A stretch of 11,253 nucleotides of DNA from Mycobacteriaceae bacterium (lineage in GTDB: Bacteria; Actinomycetota; Actinomycetes; Mycobacteriales; Mycobacteriaceae): positions 1 to 11,253 of the forward strand of contig JABFVX010000346.1 in assembly GCA_013362555.1 (NCBI GenBank), given 5' to 3'. Made by a program: the position numbers and the translations under genes. A model generated the notes under the pieces. It did not search any database. It saw only the letters and a program-made list of their open reading frames with translations, and was not told where the DNA came from. Shown one piece after another: positions 1 to 6,657 of this stretch (positions are counted from its first letter, which is position 1; each line of letters starts with the position of its first letter).

Positions 1-20
1 GGTGTAGGAGTCGGGACCAC

Positions 21-1283
21 CTAGACCGGGTTGGTGGGGTCGCGGTCCGGAAGGGGGCGAAGCGGGATCGCGGGGCGGGGGAGCGGGTGGCGGACCCGGC
101 GTTTCGCGTCCAGGTAGACCTGGGCGGTGTCGGCGGCCACGGTGCTCCAGTCGAACTGTTCGGTCAGGCGCTCGCGGGCGGCCAAGGCCCGGGAGGCCGC
201 GGCGGCCGGGTCGTCGAGGAGTTCTCGGACGGCCGAGGTGAGGCCGGCGATGTCGGCGGGCTGGAAGGACAGCCCGGTCACCCCGTCGATGACGGCGTCG
301 CCGAGGCCGCCCGCCGTGGAGGTGACGAGCGGGGCGCCCGCGGCCGCAGCCTCCAGGGCGACGATGCCGAACGGCTCGTAGCGGCTGGGCAGCACTATGG
401 CGTCGGAGCCGTGCAGCCAGCCCAGCAGCTCCCTGTGGTCGAGCTTGCCGAGGAACGTCACGGAGCGCGAAACCCGGTGCGTGCGAGCGAGATCCCGCAG
501 CCACGGCAGCTGGGTACCCTCGCCCGCGATGGCGAGCGTGGTGCCCGGGTGGCTGCGCCGGATGCGGGGCAGCGCCGCGATGGCGTCCTGAATGCCCTTC
601 TCGTATTCCAGCCGCCCCACGTAGAGCAGCTTCGCCGGGCCGGAACGGGGTTCGCGTTCGCGGAAGGTCCACGCCGAAACGTCGATTCCGTTGCGGATCA
701 TCGTCATCGGCGGCAGGCTCGGCCCGTAAAGCCGGGTGACCTCGTCCTGCATGGATTCCGAACAGGTTATGAGCCAGTCGGATTCGTTCGCCAGCCACCA
801 CTCCACCGAATGCACCTGCCGGTTGACGTGGCCCGAGACCCAGCCGCTGTGCCTGCCCGCCTCGGTGGCGTGGATGGTGGAAACCAAAGGCACATCGTAG
901 AACTCCGCCAGTGCGATCGCCGGGTGGGCGACCAGCCAGTCGTGGGCGTGCACCACATCCGGGGCCCAGCCGTCGCCGATGCCGGGTTTGCGCAGCGACA
1001 GCCCGGCCCGCACCATGGCATGGCCCATGGCGAGCGTCCACGCGGTCATGTCGTCGCCGAAGTCGAAATGCGGCGGATCTTCGGCCGCCGCGACGACGAG
1101 CACACCCTCGTCGATATGCGCGACGGTCGGGTGGGTGCGCGGGTCGGTGCCGGTCGGCCTGCGCGACAGCACCACCACTTCGTGTCCCGCAGCGGCGAGT
1201 TCGGTGGCCAGGTGGTGCACGTGCCTTCCGAGCCCGCCGACGACGACGGGCGGATACTCCCACGAGACCATCAGGACTTTCAT
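21..1283 (-). CDS. GT4 glycosyltransferase, Rv3032-like alpha-glucan synthase
   Basis: A 420-residue retaining GT4 (GT-B fold) glycosyltransferase. The N-terminal domain opens with MKVLMVSWEYPP and the acceptor-side GGLGRHVHHL loop (16-25), followed by VVHAHDWL (110-117). The C-terminal nucleotide-sugar domain has LLYVGRLEYEKG (219-230, with R224 and K229) and the E-x7-E motif in EPFGIVALE (E303, E311). Sequence and neighbours match M. tuberculosis Rv3032, an alpha-1,4-glucosyltransferase implicated in 6-O-methylglucose lipopolysaccharide and glycogen-type glucan elongation in the cytoplasm. The donor (UDP- or ADP-glucose) cannot be read from the sequence. The ATG at 1283 overlaps the stop of the upstream GH57 gene (ATGA), which fixes the start and implies translational coupling. 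Longer in-frame starts would run through the GH57 gene and lack family similarity. Length is as expected for the family. It is the last gene of its operon in the window. Confidence 0.95.
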   Translation of the reverse strand: MKVLMVSWEYPPVVVGGLGRHVHHLATELAAAGHEVVVLSRRPTGTDPRTHPTVAHIDEGVLVVAAAEDPPHFDFGDDMTAWTLAMGHAMVRAGLSLRKPGIGDGWAPDVVHAHDWLVAHPAIALAEFYDVPLVSTIHATEAGRHSGWVSGHVNRQVHSVEWWLANESDWLITCSESMQDEVTRLYGPSLPPMTMIRNGIDVSAWTFREREPRSGPAKLLYVGRLEYEKGIQDAIAALPRIRRSHPGTTLAIAGEGTQLPWLRDLARTHRVSRSVTFLGKLDHRELLGWLHGSDAIVLPSRYEPFGIVALEAAAAGAPLVTSTAGGLGDAVIDGVTGLSFQPADIAGLTSAVRELLDDPAAAASRALAARERLTEQFDWSTVAADTAQVYLDAKRRVRHPLPRPAIPLRPLPDRDPTNPV

Positions 1284-2872
1284 TGCGCCCCCGGCGTTTT
1301 CGTCATTGCGCCCGCCGTCGCATCGGCGAGCGCCACACTGCTCTGTGCGGGCATCCGCCGGGCGTCGAGTTGGGGGAACAGCCCATCCGCGGCGTGCCAT
1401 CCCGCGGCCAGTGCCCGGGCCCGCTCCCAGTGGCCGGACGACACCGCCTCCGCAAGTTCGCGCACTGCGTGTGCATGCAGATGGGCACGGTCGCGAGCAT
1501 AGCCGGCCGCGGAGTCCTTGCTCACCATGAAGGCCCAGTCACTGGACACCGCCAGGATCGCCTCGCGCACTATCTGATCGAGCGCCCGGTCACGCAGGCC
1601 AAGCGAATCCTGTTGTGCCTGAGCCTTGTCCAGTGTGTCCAGGGCGGTGCGGACCACTTCCTCGTTGAGCGCCACCAGGTCTGAGACCTGCTCGCCTGCC
1701 CACACCCGCCAGTCCTTGCCCGACCCCCACGACGACGCCGCCAGCGGCACCGGCTCGCCCACGTAGCCTTCGGTGCGCGCTTGTTGCAACGTTCCGACGG
1801 TGACGCCCGCCTCCGGCAGCGCCCGCAGCACTTGTTCGAGCCACTGCGGCCCTTCGTGCCACCAGTGCCCGTACAGCTCGGTGTCGAAGGCGGCGACCAC
1901 CAGTGCGGGCCGTCCGATCCGCTCGGATTCGTCGGAGAGCCGCGTTCGCACCGTCGTCACGAAATCGGCGACGTCGCGGCGCACGGCTGCCGCCGCGAGA
2001 TCCGGGTCGTAGGGAGCCTTGTCCTGCGGCGCCACCGACCGGCCGGTGACCCGGGACGGCTTGAGCCCGGTGCCGTGGTCGTAGGTGTGGAAGTCGCGGT
2101 ATGCCCCGTGTCCGGGGTAGCCGGATTTCGGCGACCACACCCGGTAGCTCACCTGCAGGTCACGTCCGAAAGCCACGACGTCCGCGTCGCGGACCGGCCT
2201 GCCGAGCGCGGTGTCGCCGTGCAGCGACGGCCCGTCGACCATGAAGTGGCGCACCCCGGCCGCGTCGTAGTCGCGTTCCATCCCGGGGGCGTATCCGCAT
2301 TCCGGCGCCCAGATGCCCGACGGGGTGTGGCCCAGCCGCTGGGTGGTGTCCGCCAGCCCCTCGGCCAGCGAGAACTGTCGCAGGCGCGGGTCGAGCAGCG
2401 GTTGGAAGGGGTGCGCGAGGGGCCCGCCGAGCAGCTCGATCGTGTCCGCGTCGACCAGTTCGCGCAGCAGCGGCGAGGCGCCGTGCTGCCAGCGCCGCTC
2501 GAAGTCGTCCAGCGCCGCGGCGGACGCGCGGTGCTCGCGCCTGCCGAGCTCCCGGCGGTCCTTGTCGGGCATGAGCGCCGCCTCGTGCGCGCGCAGCTGC
2601 CAGTTGCCCAGCCAGTGGTGCATTCCCGCCAGACAGTGCGGGTCGTCCAGCTGCGCCGCGAGGACCGGCGTCATGCCCAGCGTGAGCTGGTTGGCGCGGC
2701 CCTCCGCGGCCAGCCTCCGCATTACGCCGAACACCGGCAGATACGACGCCGCCCACGACTGGTAGAGCCACTCCTCGCCCACCGGCCAGCGGCCGTGGTT
2801 GGCGAGCCAGGGCAGGTGCGAATGCAACACCAGGGCGAACATCCCCGGCACCCGCGTGGCGCCGGACGTCAC
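1280..2872 (-). CDS. GH57/DUF1957 1,4-alpha-glucan branching-type enzyme, Rv3031-like
   Basis: A 530-residue glycoside hydrolase family 57 protein of the DUF1957 branching-enzyme type. Visible motifs are the N-terminal HSHLPWL (17-23), IWAPECGYAPG (187-197) carrying the predicted nucleophile E191, and AAFDTELYGHWWHEG (327-341) carrying the predicted acid/base D330. The region after about 410 is helical, as in characterised GH57 branching enzymes. It should act on cytoplasmic alpha-glucan made with the adjacent GT4 enzyme. Family knowledge: M. tuberculosis Rv3031, about the same length, is placed in MGLP/glucan synthesis. Start choice: the GTG at 2872 forms a GTGA overlap with the methyltransferase stop and gives an N-terminus like Rv3031 (short leader, then VPGMFALVLHSHLPW). 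An internal ATG at 2842 is the alternative. The stop overlaps the GT4 start. Nothing in the active site appears damaged. Confidence 0.94.
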   Translation of the reverse strand: MTSGATRVPGMFALVLHSHLPWLANHGRWPVGEEWLYQSWAASYLPVFGVMRRLAAEGRANQLTLGMTPVLAAQLDDPHCLAGMHHWLGNWQLRAHEAALMPDKDRRELGRREHRASAAALDDFERRWQHGASPLLRELVDADTIELLGGPLAHPFQPLLDPRLRQFSLAEGLADTTQRLGHTPSGIWAPECGYAPGMERDYDAAGVRHFMVDGPSLHGDTALGRPVRDADVVAFGRDLQVSYRVWSPKSGYPGHGAYRDFHTYDHGTGLKPSRVTGRSVAPQDKAPYDPDLAAAAVRRDVADFVTTVRTRLSDESERIGRPALVVAAFDTELYGHWWHEGPQWLEQVLRALPEAGVTVGTLQQARTEGYVGEPVPLAASSWGSGKDWRVWAGEQVSDLVALNEEVVRTALDTLDKAQAQQDSLGLRDRALDQIVREAILAVSSDWAFMVSKDSAAGYARDRAHLHAHAVRELAEAVSSGHWERARALAAGWHAADGLFPQLDARRMPAQSSVALADATAGAMTKTPGAQ

Positions 2873-3618
2873 GGCTTGCTCGCGATCGCCACCAAGTCCA
2901 GGGACGCGTCGATCCGCTCGTCGATCAGCTCGAAATCCGCGGCGGTCACGGCGGCCACGTCCGCGGTGAGTTCGGCCGGCCACGGCTGCCCGGCCAGCGC
3001 CCGCTGGATCTGGGCGTCGATGATCGAGCCGCCGTGCTTGGCGTCGAGGTCGGCCAGCCGCGGGCCGTGGTGTACGCCCGCCATGCGGCGTACCGTGAAC
3101 CCGGCCTCGACCAGCAGTTCGTCCAGCTCCGCCGCGTTGAGTTCGCGGGTGTGGAAGGGGTTGAGCGGCGTGTCGCGCCCGGGGGAGAAGGTGATGCGGT
3201 TCGGAGTGCTGATCAGCAGCTCACCGCCGGGACGCAGCACCCGCAGGCACTCCCGCAGGAACTGGCCCTGGTCCCAGAGATGCTCGATGACCTGGAAGTT
3301 CACCACCACGTCCACCGCGGCGTCGGGGAGCGGAAGATCCGCCAGGTTGCCCTGCTTCATCTCGACCCGCGGATAGGACGCCCGCACGTGCGCGACGGCC
3401 GACTCGTCGTAGTCGACGGCGATGACCCGCGCCGCGACGTCGGCGATCATGTCCGCTCCGTAGCCTTCGCCGGACCCGGCTTCGAGCACGACGCGGTCCC
3501 GACAGCGCGGCAGCATCCGGACATAGGCGATCTCGTGGCGGCGGAACCAGTAGTTCTCCTCGGCGATGCCGGGCACGGTTCGCTCACCAGTCAACGGCAG
3601 TGATACGCGTTCGCACAC
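2869..3618 (-). CDS. Class I SAM-dependent methyltransferase, Rv3030-like
   Basis: A 249-residue Rossmann-fold methyltransferase. SAM-binding motif I is VLEAGSGEGYGAD (44-56), the acidic residue ending beta-2 is in VIAVDYDE (65-72), and the motif IV region is VVNFQVIEHLWDQ (105-117). ISTPNRITFSPG (136-147) and HGGSIIDAQI (195-204) are shared with Rv3030, as I recall that protein. It is the first gene of the glucan operon. In mycobacteria Rv3030 is a candidate O-methyltransferase for 6-O-methylglucose residues of MGLP; that substrate is inferred from context, not read from the sequence. The start is the GTG at 3618, immediately before the conserved LTGERTVP segment. No Shine-Dalgarno is visible, but TAGCCT (3631-3626) lies 7 nt upstream, so the mRNA may be leaderless. 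The protein is about 25 residues shorter at the N-terminus than Rv3030. The stop overlaps the next gene by 4 nt. Confidence 0.93.
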   Translation of the reverse strand: MCERVSLPLTGERTVPGIAEENYWFRRHEIAYVRMLPRCRDRVVLEAGSGEGYGADMIADVAARVIAVDYDESAVAHVRASYPRVEMKQGNLADLPLPDAAVDVVVNFQVIEHLWDQGQFLRECLRVLRPGGELLISTPNRITFSPGRDTPLNPFHTRELNAAELDELLVEAGFTVRRMAGVHHGPRLADLDAKHGGSIIDAQIQRALAGQPWPAELTADVAAVTAADFELIDERIDASLDLVAIASKP

Positions 3619-3632
3619 CCGATGAAGGCTAT

Positions 3633-3650
3633 CGGGTCTGTCCAGACCCG
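3633..3650. promoter_or_regulatory. Inverted repeat upstream of the methyltransferase operon
   Basis: A perfect 8-bp inverted repeat, CGGGTCTG / CAGACCCG, with a 2-bp centre. It lies directly upstream of a TANNNT-type -10 candidate (TAGCCT, minus strand 3631-3626) for the methyltransferase operon, so it would occupy the -10/-35 spacer. It may be a repressor or activator site. The -35 is poorly defined, so the promoter assignment is tentative. Confidence 0.4.
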
Positions 3651-3663
3651 GTTCAGCTGGTGA

Positions 3664-3718
3664 CCTCCAGCACGGCCCGCGAGTTGCGCTGGGCGCACGT
3701 CAAGAGTCGTTCCGGAGG
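3664..3718. repeat. Degenerate copy of the 51-bp palindromic repeat family (copy A)
   Basis: A 55-bp segment beginning CCTCCAG and ending CCGGAGG that aligns without gaps to the extended form of the four clear palindromes at 5701, 6591, 8347 and 9329. Roughly three quarters of positions match at least one clear copy. It keeps the CCC block, the central GCG...CGCAC core and the complementary CCTCC/GGAGG ends, but its arms pair worse than those of the clear copies. It lies in the divergent methyltransferase/fixA region. The equal length and shared ends make chance unlikely, but this copy is the weakest of the five. Confidence 0.6.
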
Positions 3719-3726
3719 AGTGCGTC

Positions 3727-3807
3727 GTGGCGGCGGCACTGCGCCGAAGGGCTCGGCGTGGGATTCTTCACATGACCGAGTCGGCTAAGTTACTAACGAG
3801 TAACTAA
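3727..3807 (+). CDS. Possible 26-residue small ORF upstream of fixA
   Basis: A GTG-initiated ORF of 26 codons, MAAALRRRARRGILHMTESA then KLLTSN, ending in TAA at 3805-3807. A strong Shine-Dalgarno match (GGAGGAG, 3714-3720) sits 6 nt before the GTG, better placed than the fixA site itself. The N-terminal half is arginine-rich; no domain is recognisable. It overlaps the inverted repeat at 3788-3805 and ends 85 nt before fixA, so it could be a leader peptide, or chance: the Shine-Dalgarno is the end of repeat copy A. There is no evidence of expression or conservation. Confidence 0.2.
   Translation: MAAALRRRARRGILHMTESAKLLTSN
3788..3805. promoter_or_regulatory. Operator-like inverted repeat before fixA
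   Basis: A perfect 7-bp inverted repeat, AGTTACT / AGTAACT, separated by AACG. It is AT-rich against a GC-rich background. It lies just upstream of a TANNNT-type -10 candidate (TAATCT, 3816-3821), so it would cover the -35 region of a fixA-fixB promoter. Size and symmetry fit a TetR-family operator; many actinobacterial fatty-acid-oxidation genes are under TetR-type repressors. The regulator's identity is not known. Confidence 0.5.
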
Positions 3808-3892
3808 CTGTGGGGTAATCTCATCCGGAGTCGCCCACGTGGCTATCCCGACAACATCACACAAACCCAGCTAGGGAGGTCGACGCAGACCG

Positions 3893-4693
3893 ATGCCGAA
3901 CATCGTCGTATTGATCAAGCAGGTTCCTGACACCTGGTCCGAGCGCAAGCTGACCGACGGTGACTTCACGCTCGACCGCGACGCCGCCGACAAGGTGCTC
4001 GACGAGATCAACGAGCGCGCCGTGGAGGAGGCGCTGCTGATCAAGGAGAACGCAGCGGCGGCAGGGTCCGAAAGCACCGTGACCGTGGTCTGCGCGGGTC
4101 CCGAGGGCGCAAGCGACGCGATTCGCAAGGCGCTGTCGATGGGGGCGGACAAGGCCATCCACATCAGCGATCCCGCGATCCACGGTTCCGACGCGGTCCA
4201 GACCGCGTGGGTCCTGGCGGGCGCGCTCGGCCAGATCGAGGGTGTCGAGCTGGTCATCGCGGGCAACGAGGCGACCGACGGCCGCGCGGGCGCGGTGCCC
4301 GCGATCATCGCGGAGTACTTGGGCATCCCGCAGCTGACCCACCTGCGCAAGCTGACCGTCGACGGTCAGAGCGTCAAGGGCGAGCGCGAGACGGACGAGG
4401 GCGTCTTCCAACTGGAGGCCGCACTGCCCGCGATCGTCTCGGTGACCGAGAAGATCAACGAGCCGCGTTTCCCGTCCTTCAAGGGCATCATGGCCGCGAA
4501 GAAGAAGGAAGTCCTCACCTACACCCTGGCTGACCTGGGCATCGACCCGTCGACCGTGGGCGTCGGCAACGCCGGTACGCAGGTGCTGGCTTCGACCCCG
4601 AAGCCGCCGCGCACGGCGGGCGAGAAGGTCGCCGACGAGGGCGACGGCGGCGTGCAGGCCGCCCAGTACCTCATCGCGCAGAAGATCATCTGA
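3893..4693 (+). CDS. fixA: Electron transfer flavoprotein beta subunit
   Basis: A 266-residue ETF beta subunit. With the alpha subunit it forms the soluble FAD protein that takes electrons from acyl-CoA and related dehydrogenases and passes them to the respiratory chain through an ETF:quinone oxidoreductase. Visible features are the N-terminal VVLIKQVPDTW (5-15), the nucleotide-binding stretch LVIAGNEATDGRAGAVPA (120-137), and the ETF-beta signature region KGERETDEGVFQLEAALPA (162-180). The C-terminal tail from about 230 is the arm that embraces the alpha subunit. Length and sequence match Rv3029c closely. The ATG at 3893 has a purine-rich AGGGAGG (3873-3879) upstream, at 13 nt a rather long spacing. 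fixB follows after 31 nt, so the two are co-transcribed. The gene is divergent from the glucan operon, with a candidate operator at 3788-3805. Confidence 0.97.
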   Translation: MPNIVVLIKQVPDTWSERKLTDGDFTLDRDAADKVLDEINERAVEEALLIKENAAAAGSESTVTVVCAGPEGASDAIRKALSMGADKAIHISDPAIHGSDAVQTAWVLAGALGQIEGVELVIAGNEATDGRAGAVPAIIAEYLGIPQLTHLRKLTVDGQSVKGERETDEGVFQLEAALPAIVSVTEKINEPRFPSFKGIMAAKKKEVLTYTLADLGIDPSTVGVGNAGTQVLASTPKPPRTAGEKVADEGDGGVQAAQYLIAQKII

Positions 4694-4724
4694 CCTTCCT
4701 CACTCTCCTTAGGAGCTAAGACAA

Positions 4725-5681
4725 ATGGCTGAAGTACTCGTGCTCGTCGAGCACTCCGAAGGCGCGGTCAAGAAGGTCAGCACCGAGCTGATCACCGCCG
4801 CCCGCCACCTGGGCTCGCCGTCGGCCGTCGTGCTGGGCGCGGCGGGGACCGCCGACAAGCTGTCCGACGCGCTGGCCGCCGCGGGCGCCGAGAAGATCTA
4901 CGTCGCCGAGTCCGCCGACGTCGACAACTACCTGGTGACCCCGAAGGTCGACGTGCTGGCCTCGCTGGTCGAGTCCGCGAGCCCCGCCGCGGTGCTCGTG
5001 GCGGCCACCGCCGAGGGCAAGGAGGTGTCCGGCCGCCTCGCCGCCCGGATCGGCTCCGGTCTGCTGGTCGACGTCATCGACGTCAAGGACGACGGCAGCG
5101 CGACCCACTCGATCTTCGGCGGCGCGTTCACCGTGGAGGCCAAGGCCACCGGCGACGTGCCGGTGATCTCCGTGCGTCCGGGCGCCGTCGAGGCGGCGCC
5201 GCAGGCGGGCGCGGGCGAGAAGGTCGCGGTGGAGGTGCCCGCGCAGGAGGACGGCGTCGTGCGCATCGTCTCGCGCCAGCCGAACGTGGGCGGCGCGCGG
5301 CCGGAGCTCACCGAGGCCACCATCGTGGTCTCGGGCGGCCGCGGCGTCGGCAGCGCCGACAACTTCAAGGTGGTCGAGGAGCTGGCCGACTCGCTCGGCG
5401 CGGCCGTCGGCGCCTCGCGTGCGGCTGTCGACTCCGGCTACTACCCGGGCCAGTTCCAGGTCGGCCAGACCGGCAAGACGGTCTCGCCGCAGCTGTACGT
5501 CGCGCTCGGCATCTCGGGCGCGATTCAGCACCGGGCAGGCATGCAGACCTCGAAGACCATTGTCGCGGTCAACAAGGACGAAGAGGCGCCCATCTTCGAG
5601 ATCGCCGACTACGGCATCGTCGGCGACCTGTTCAACGTCGCCCCCCAGCTCACCGCTGAGGTGAAGAAGCACAAGGGCTAG
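4725..5681 (+). CDS. fixB: Electron transfer flavoprotein alpha subunit
   Basis: A 318-residue ETF alpha subunit, partner of the upstream FixA. The N-terminal domain (1 to about 190) has the ETF fold. The C-terminal FAD domain carries IVVSGGRGVGSADNF (200-214), SGYYPGQFQVGQTGK (237-251) and the ETF-alpha signature LYVALGISGAIQHRAGM (257-273), ending IVAVNKD...IADYGIVGDL, which contacts FAD. Length equals that of Rv3028c as I recall it, and no residue looks missing. AGGAG (4711-4715) is 9 nt before the ATG. The stop at 5679-5681 is followed 19 nt later by a strong 51-bp palindrome (5701-5751) that probably ends the transcript. In M. tuberculosis the next gene is the Rv3027c-type acyltransferase. 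Here that gene is displaced by about 3.8 kb of transporter and barstar genes. Confidence 0.97.
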   Translation: MAEVLVLVEHSEGAVKKVSTELITAARHLGSPSAVVLGAAGTADKLSDALAAAGAEKIYVAESADVDNYLVTPKVDVLASLVESASPAAVLVAATAEGKEVSGRLAARIGSGLLVDVIDVKDDGSATHSIFGGAFTVEAKATGDVPVISVRPGAVEAAPQAGAGEKVAVEVPAQEDGVVRIVSRQPNVGGARPELTEATIVVSGGRGVGSADNFKVVEELADSLGAAVGASRAAVDSGYYPGQFQVGQTGKTVSPQLYVALGISGAIQHRAGMQTSKTIVAVNKDEEAPIFEIADYGIVGDLFNVAPQLTAEVKKHKG

Positions 5682-5698
5682 CGCCGCTGCTTCAGCTG

Positions 5699-5753
5699 AG
5701 TCCAGAATGGCCCGTGACGTGCGTTCAACGCACATCACGGGCCATTCTGGACT
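5699..5753. repeat. 51-bp palindromic repeat, copy B, between convergent fixB and permease
   Basis: The most perfect copy. The core is 5701-5751, two 25-nt arms around one central base, with 24 of 25 pairs complementary (only pair 18/34 is C against A). Two further complementary bases flank each side. It lies 19 nt after the fixB stop and 8 nt after the permease stop on the other strand. It can therefore act as a bidirectional hairpin terminator although no T-tract follows on either strand. Confidence 0.9.
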
Positions 5754-5759
5754 GGGGGT

Positions 5760-6521
5760 CTAAGCGTTTTCGCGGGCGAAGCTGCGGGCGCCCAGGGTCA
5801 TGAGGGCCAAGGCCACGATGACGGTGAGGGCGCTGCCGAGGTAGACCTCGTTGGTGGTGAAGTCGCCGCGGAACAGGTCGCGGGCCGCGCTCACGGTGTG
5901 CGAGAACGGGTTCGCCTTGGCGAGGTTCTGCAGCCAGGCGGGGCCGACCGTCATCGGCAGCAGGATGCCCGACAACAGCATGAGCGGCACCGCGATCGTA
6001 TTGAGCACCGAGGCCAGCGTGTCCTCCGAGCGCGCCCACAGTCCGAGGGCGTAGGACGCTGAGGCCAACCCGGCGGCCATCACCGCGATCAGCACCACCG
6101 AGGCCGCCAAGCCGAGCGGGTCGGGTCGCAGACCGAAGGCCGCCATCGCGACTCCGACCAGCACCAGGGCCTGGACGATCAAAACGGTCATGTCCTTGAG
6201 CACCCGGCCCATCAGGAGGGCGCCGCGGGCGGCCGGGGTGACTCGCTGGCGTTCGATCACGCCGCTGCGCAGCTCCATGACGATGCCGAACCCGGCGAAC
6301 ATCGCACCGAACAACCCCACCTGAATCACCAGCGCGGGCGTGAGGATCTTCCACGGGTCGGCGCCCGCGCCCAGTGAACCGGCGATGCCTTTGACCAGCG
6401 GTCCGAAAAGAACCAGGTACAACACGGGCTGGGTGAGCCCGATGATCACCCAGCGCGGGTCGCGCAGGTTGGCGCGCAGCTGGGACCAGAAGATCAAGCC
6501 TGTGTCACGGAAGAAATTCAT
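5760..6521 (-). CDS. ABC-2 type transporter permease, DrrB-like
   Basis: A 253-residue integral membrane subunit of an ABC exporter. Six hydrophobic segments are visible at about 25-46, 62-84, 112-131, 136-161, 171-191 and 227-246. This is the usual ABC-2 topology, with the ...RSGVIERQRVTP loop (85-96) after segment 2 and the LSGILLPM...WLQNLAKANPFSHTV stretch (183-210) typical of DrrB/NodJ-type permeases. With the adjacent ATPase it should form an efflux pump for a drug, pigment or lipid-like compound; the substrate is unknown. The ATG at 6521 is preceded by AAGGAG with 9-nt spacing. A longer ORF start at 6635 is rejected because its extra residues are encoded by the palindromic repeat. Unusually, 136 nt and one palindrome separate it from the ATPase gene; DrrA/DrrB genes normally abut. 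It converges on fixB, with a shared palindrome between them. Confidence 0.9.
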   Translation of the reverse strand: MNFFRDTGLIFWSQLRANLRDPRWVIIGLTQPVLYLVLFGPLVKGIAGSLGAGADPWKILTPALVIQVGLFGAMFAGFGIVMELRSGVIERQRVTPAARGALLMGRVLKDMTVLIVQALVLVGVAMAAFGLRPDPLGLAASVVLIAVMAAGLASASYALGLWARSEDTLASVLNTIAVPLMLLSGILLPMTVGPAWLQNLAKANPFSHTVSAARDLFRGDFTTNEVYLGSALTVIVALALMTLGARSFARENA

Positions 6522-6588
6522 CGGTTGTGTCTCCTTGCATATTGTCCGGACGACCGTGTGCGAGAACGTGGGTGGCTGGGCCGCAAAC

Positions 6589-6643
6589 CCTCCAGAATGA
6601 CCCGTGACGTGCATTGGATGCACATCACGGTTCATCCTGGAGG
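6589..6643. repeat. 51-bp palindromic repeat, copy C, between ABC ATPase and permease
   Basis: The core is 6591-6641, with a CC/GG extension on each side. Twenty-one of 25 pairs are complementary; mismatches include A/C at pair 6, C/T at pair 11 and C/A at pair 18. It starts 16 nt beyond the ATPase stop (minus strand) and lies 69 nt upstream of the permease ATG. In the transcript it would form a long hairpin inside the ABC operon. That could attenuate permease expression or mark an mRNA processing site. Confidence 0.88.
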
Positions 6644-6657
6644 TTGCGAGTACTCAC

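Noticed and set aside
1781..3376. Long plus-strand ORF of 531 codons over the GH57 and methyltransferase genes
   Set aside because: Shadow of high-GC coding on the other strand: low-complexity Arg/Pro/Gly/Val composition, no motifs, and it overlaps two genes with intact catalytic motifs.
4705..4715. CTCCT/AGGAG inverted repeat over the fixB Shine-Dalgarno as an RNA switch
   Set aside because: Only one base separates the arms, so a stable hairpin cannot form. It looks incidental.
4716..5738. Minus-strand ORF of 340 codons opposite fixB
   Set aside because: Antisense shadow; composition is Leu/Arg/Gly/Asp-rich without motifs and fixB is intact.
6522..6635. N-terminal extension of the permease ORF to 6635 (MNRDVHPMHV...)
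   Set aside because: It is translated from repeat copy C. The ATG at 6521 has a well-spaced AAGGAG and starts the conserved ABC-2 sequence.
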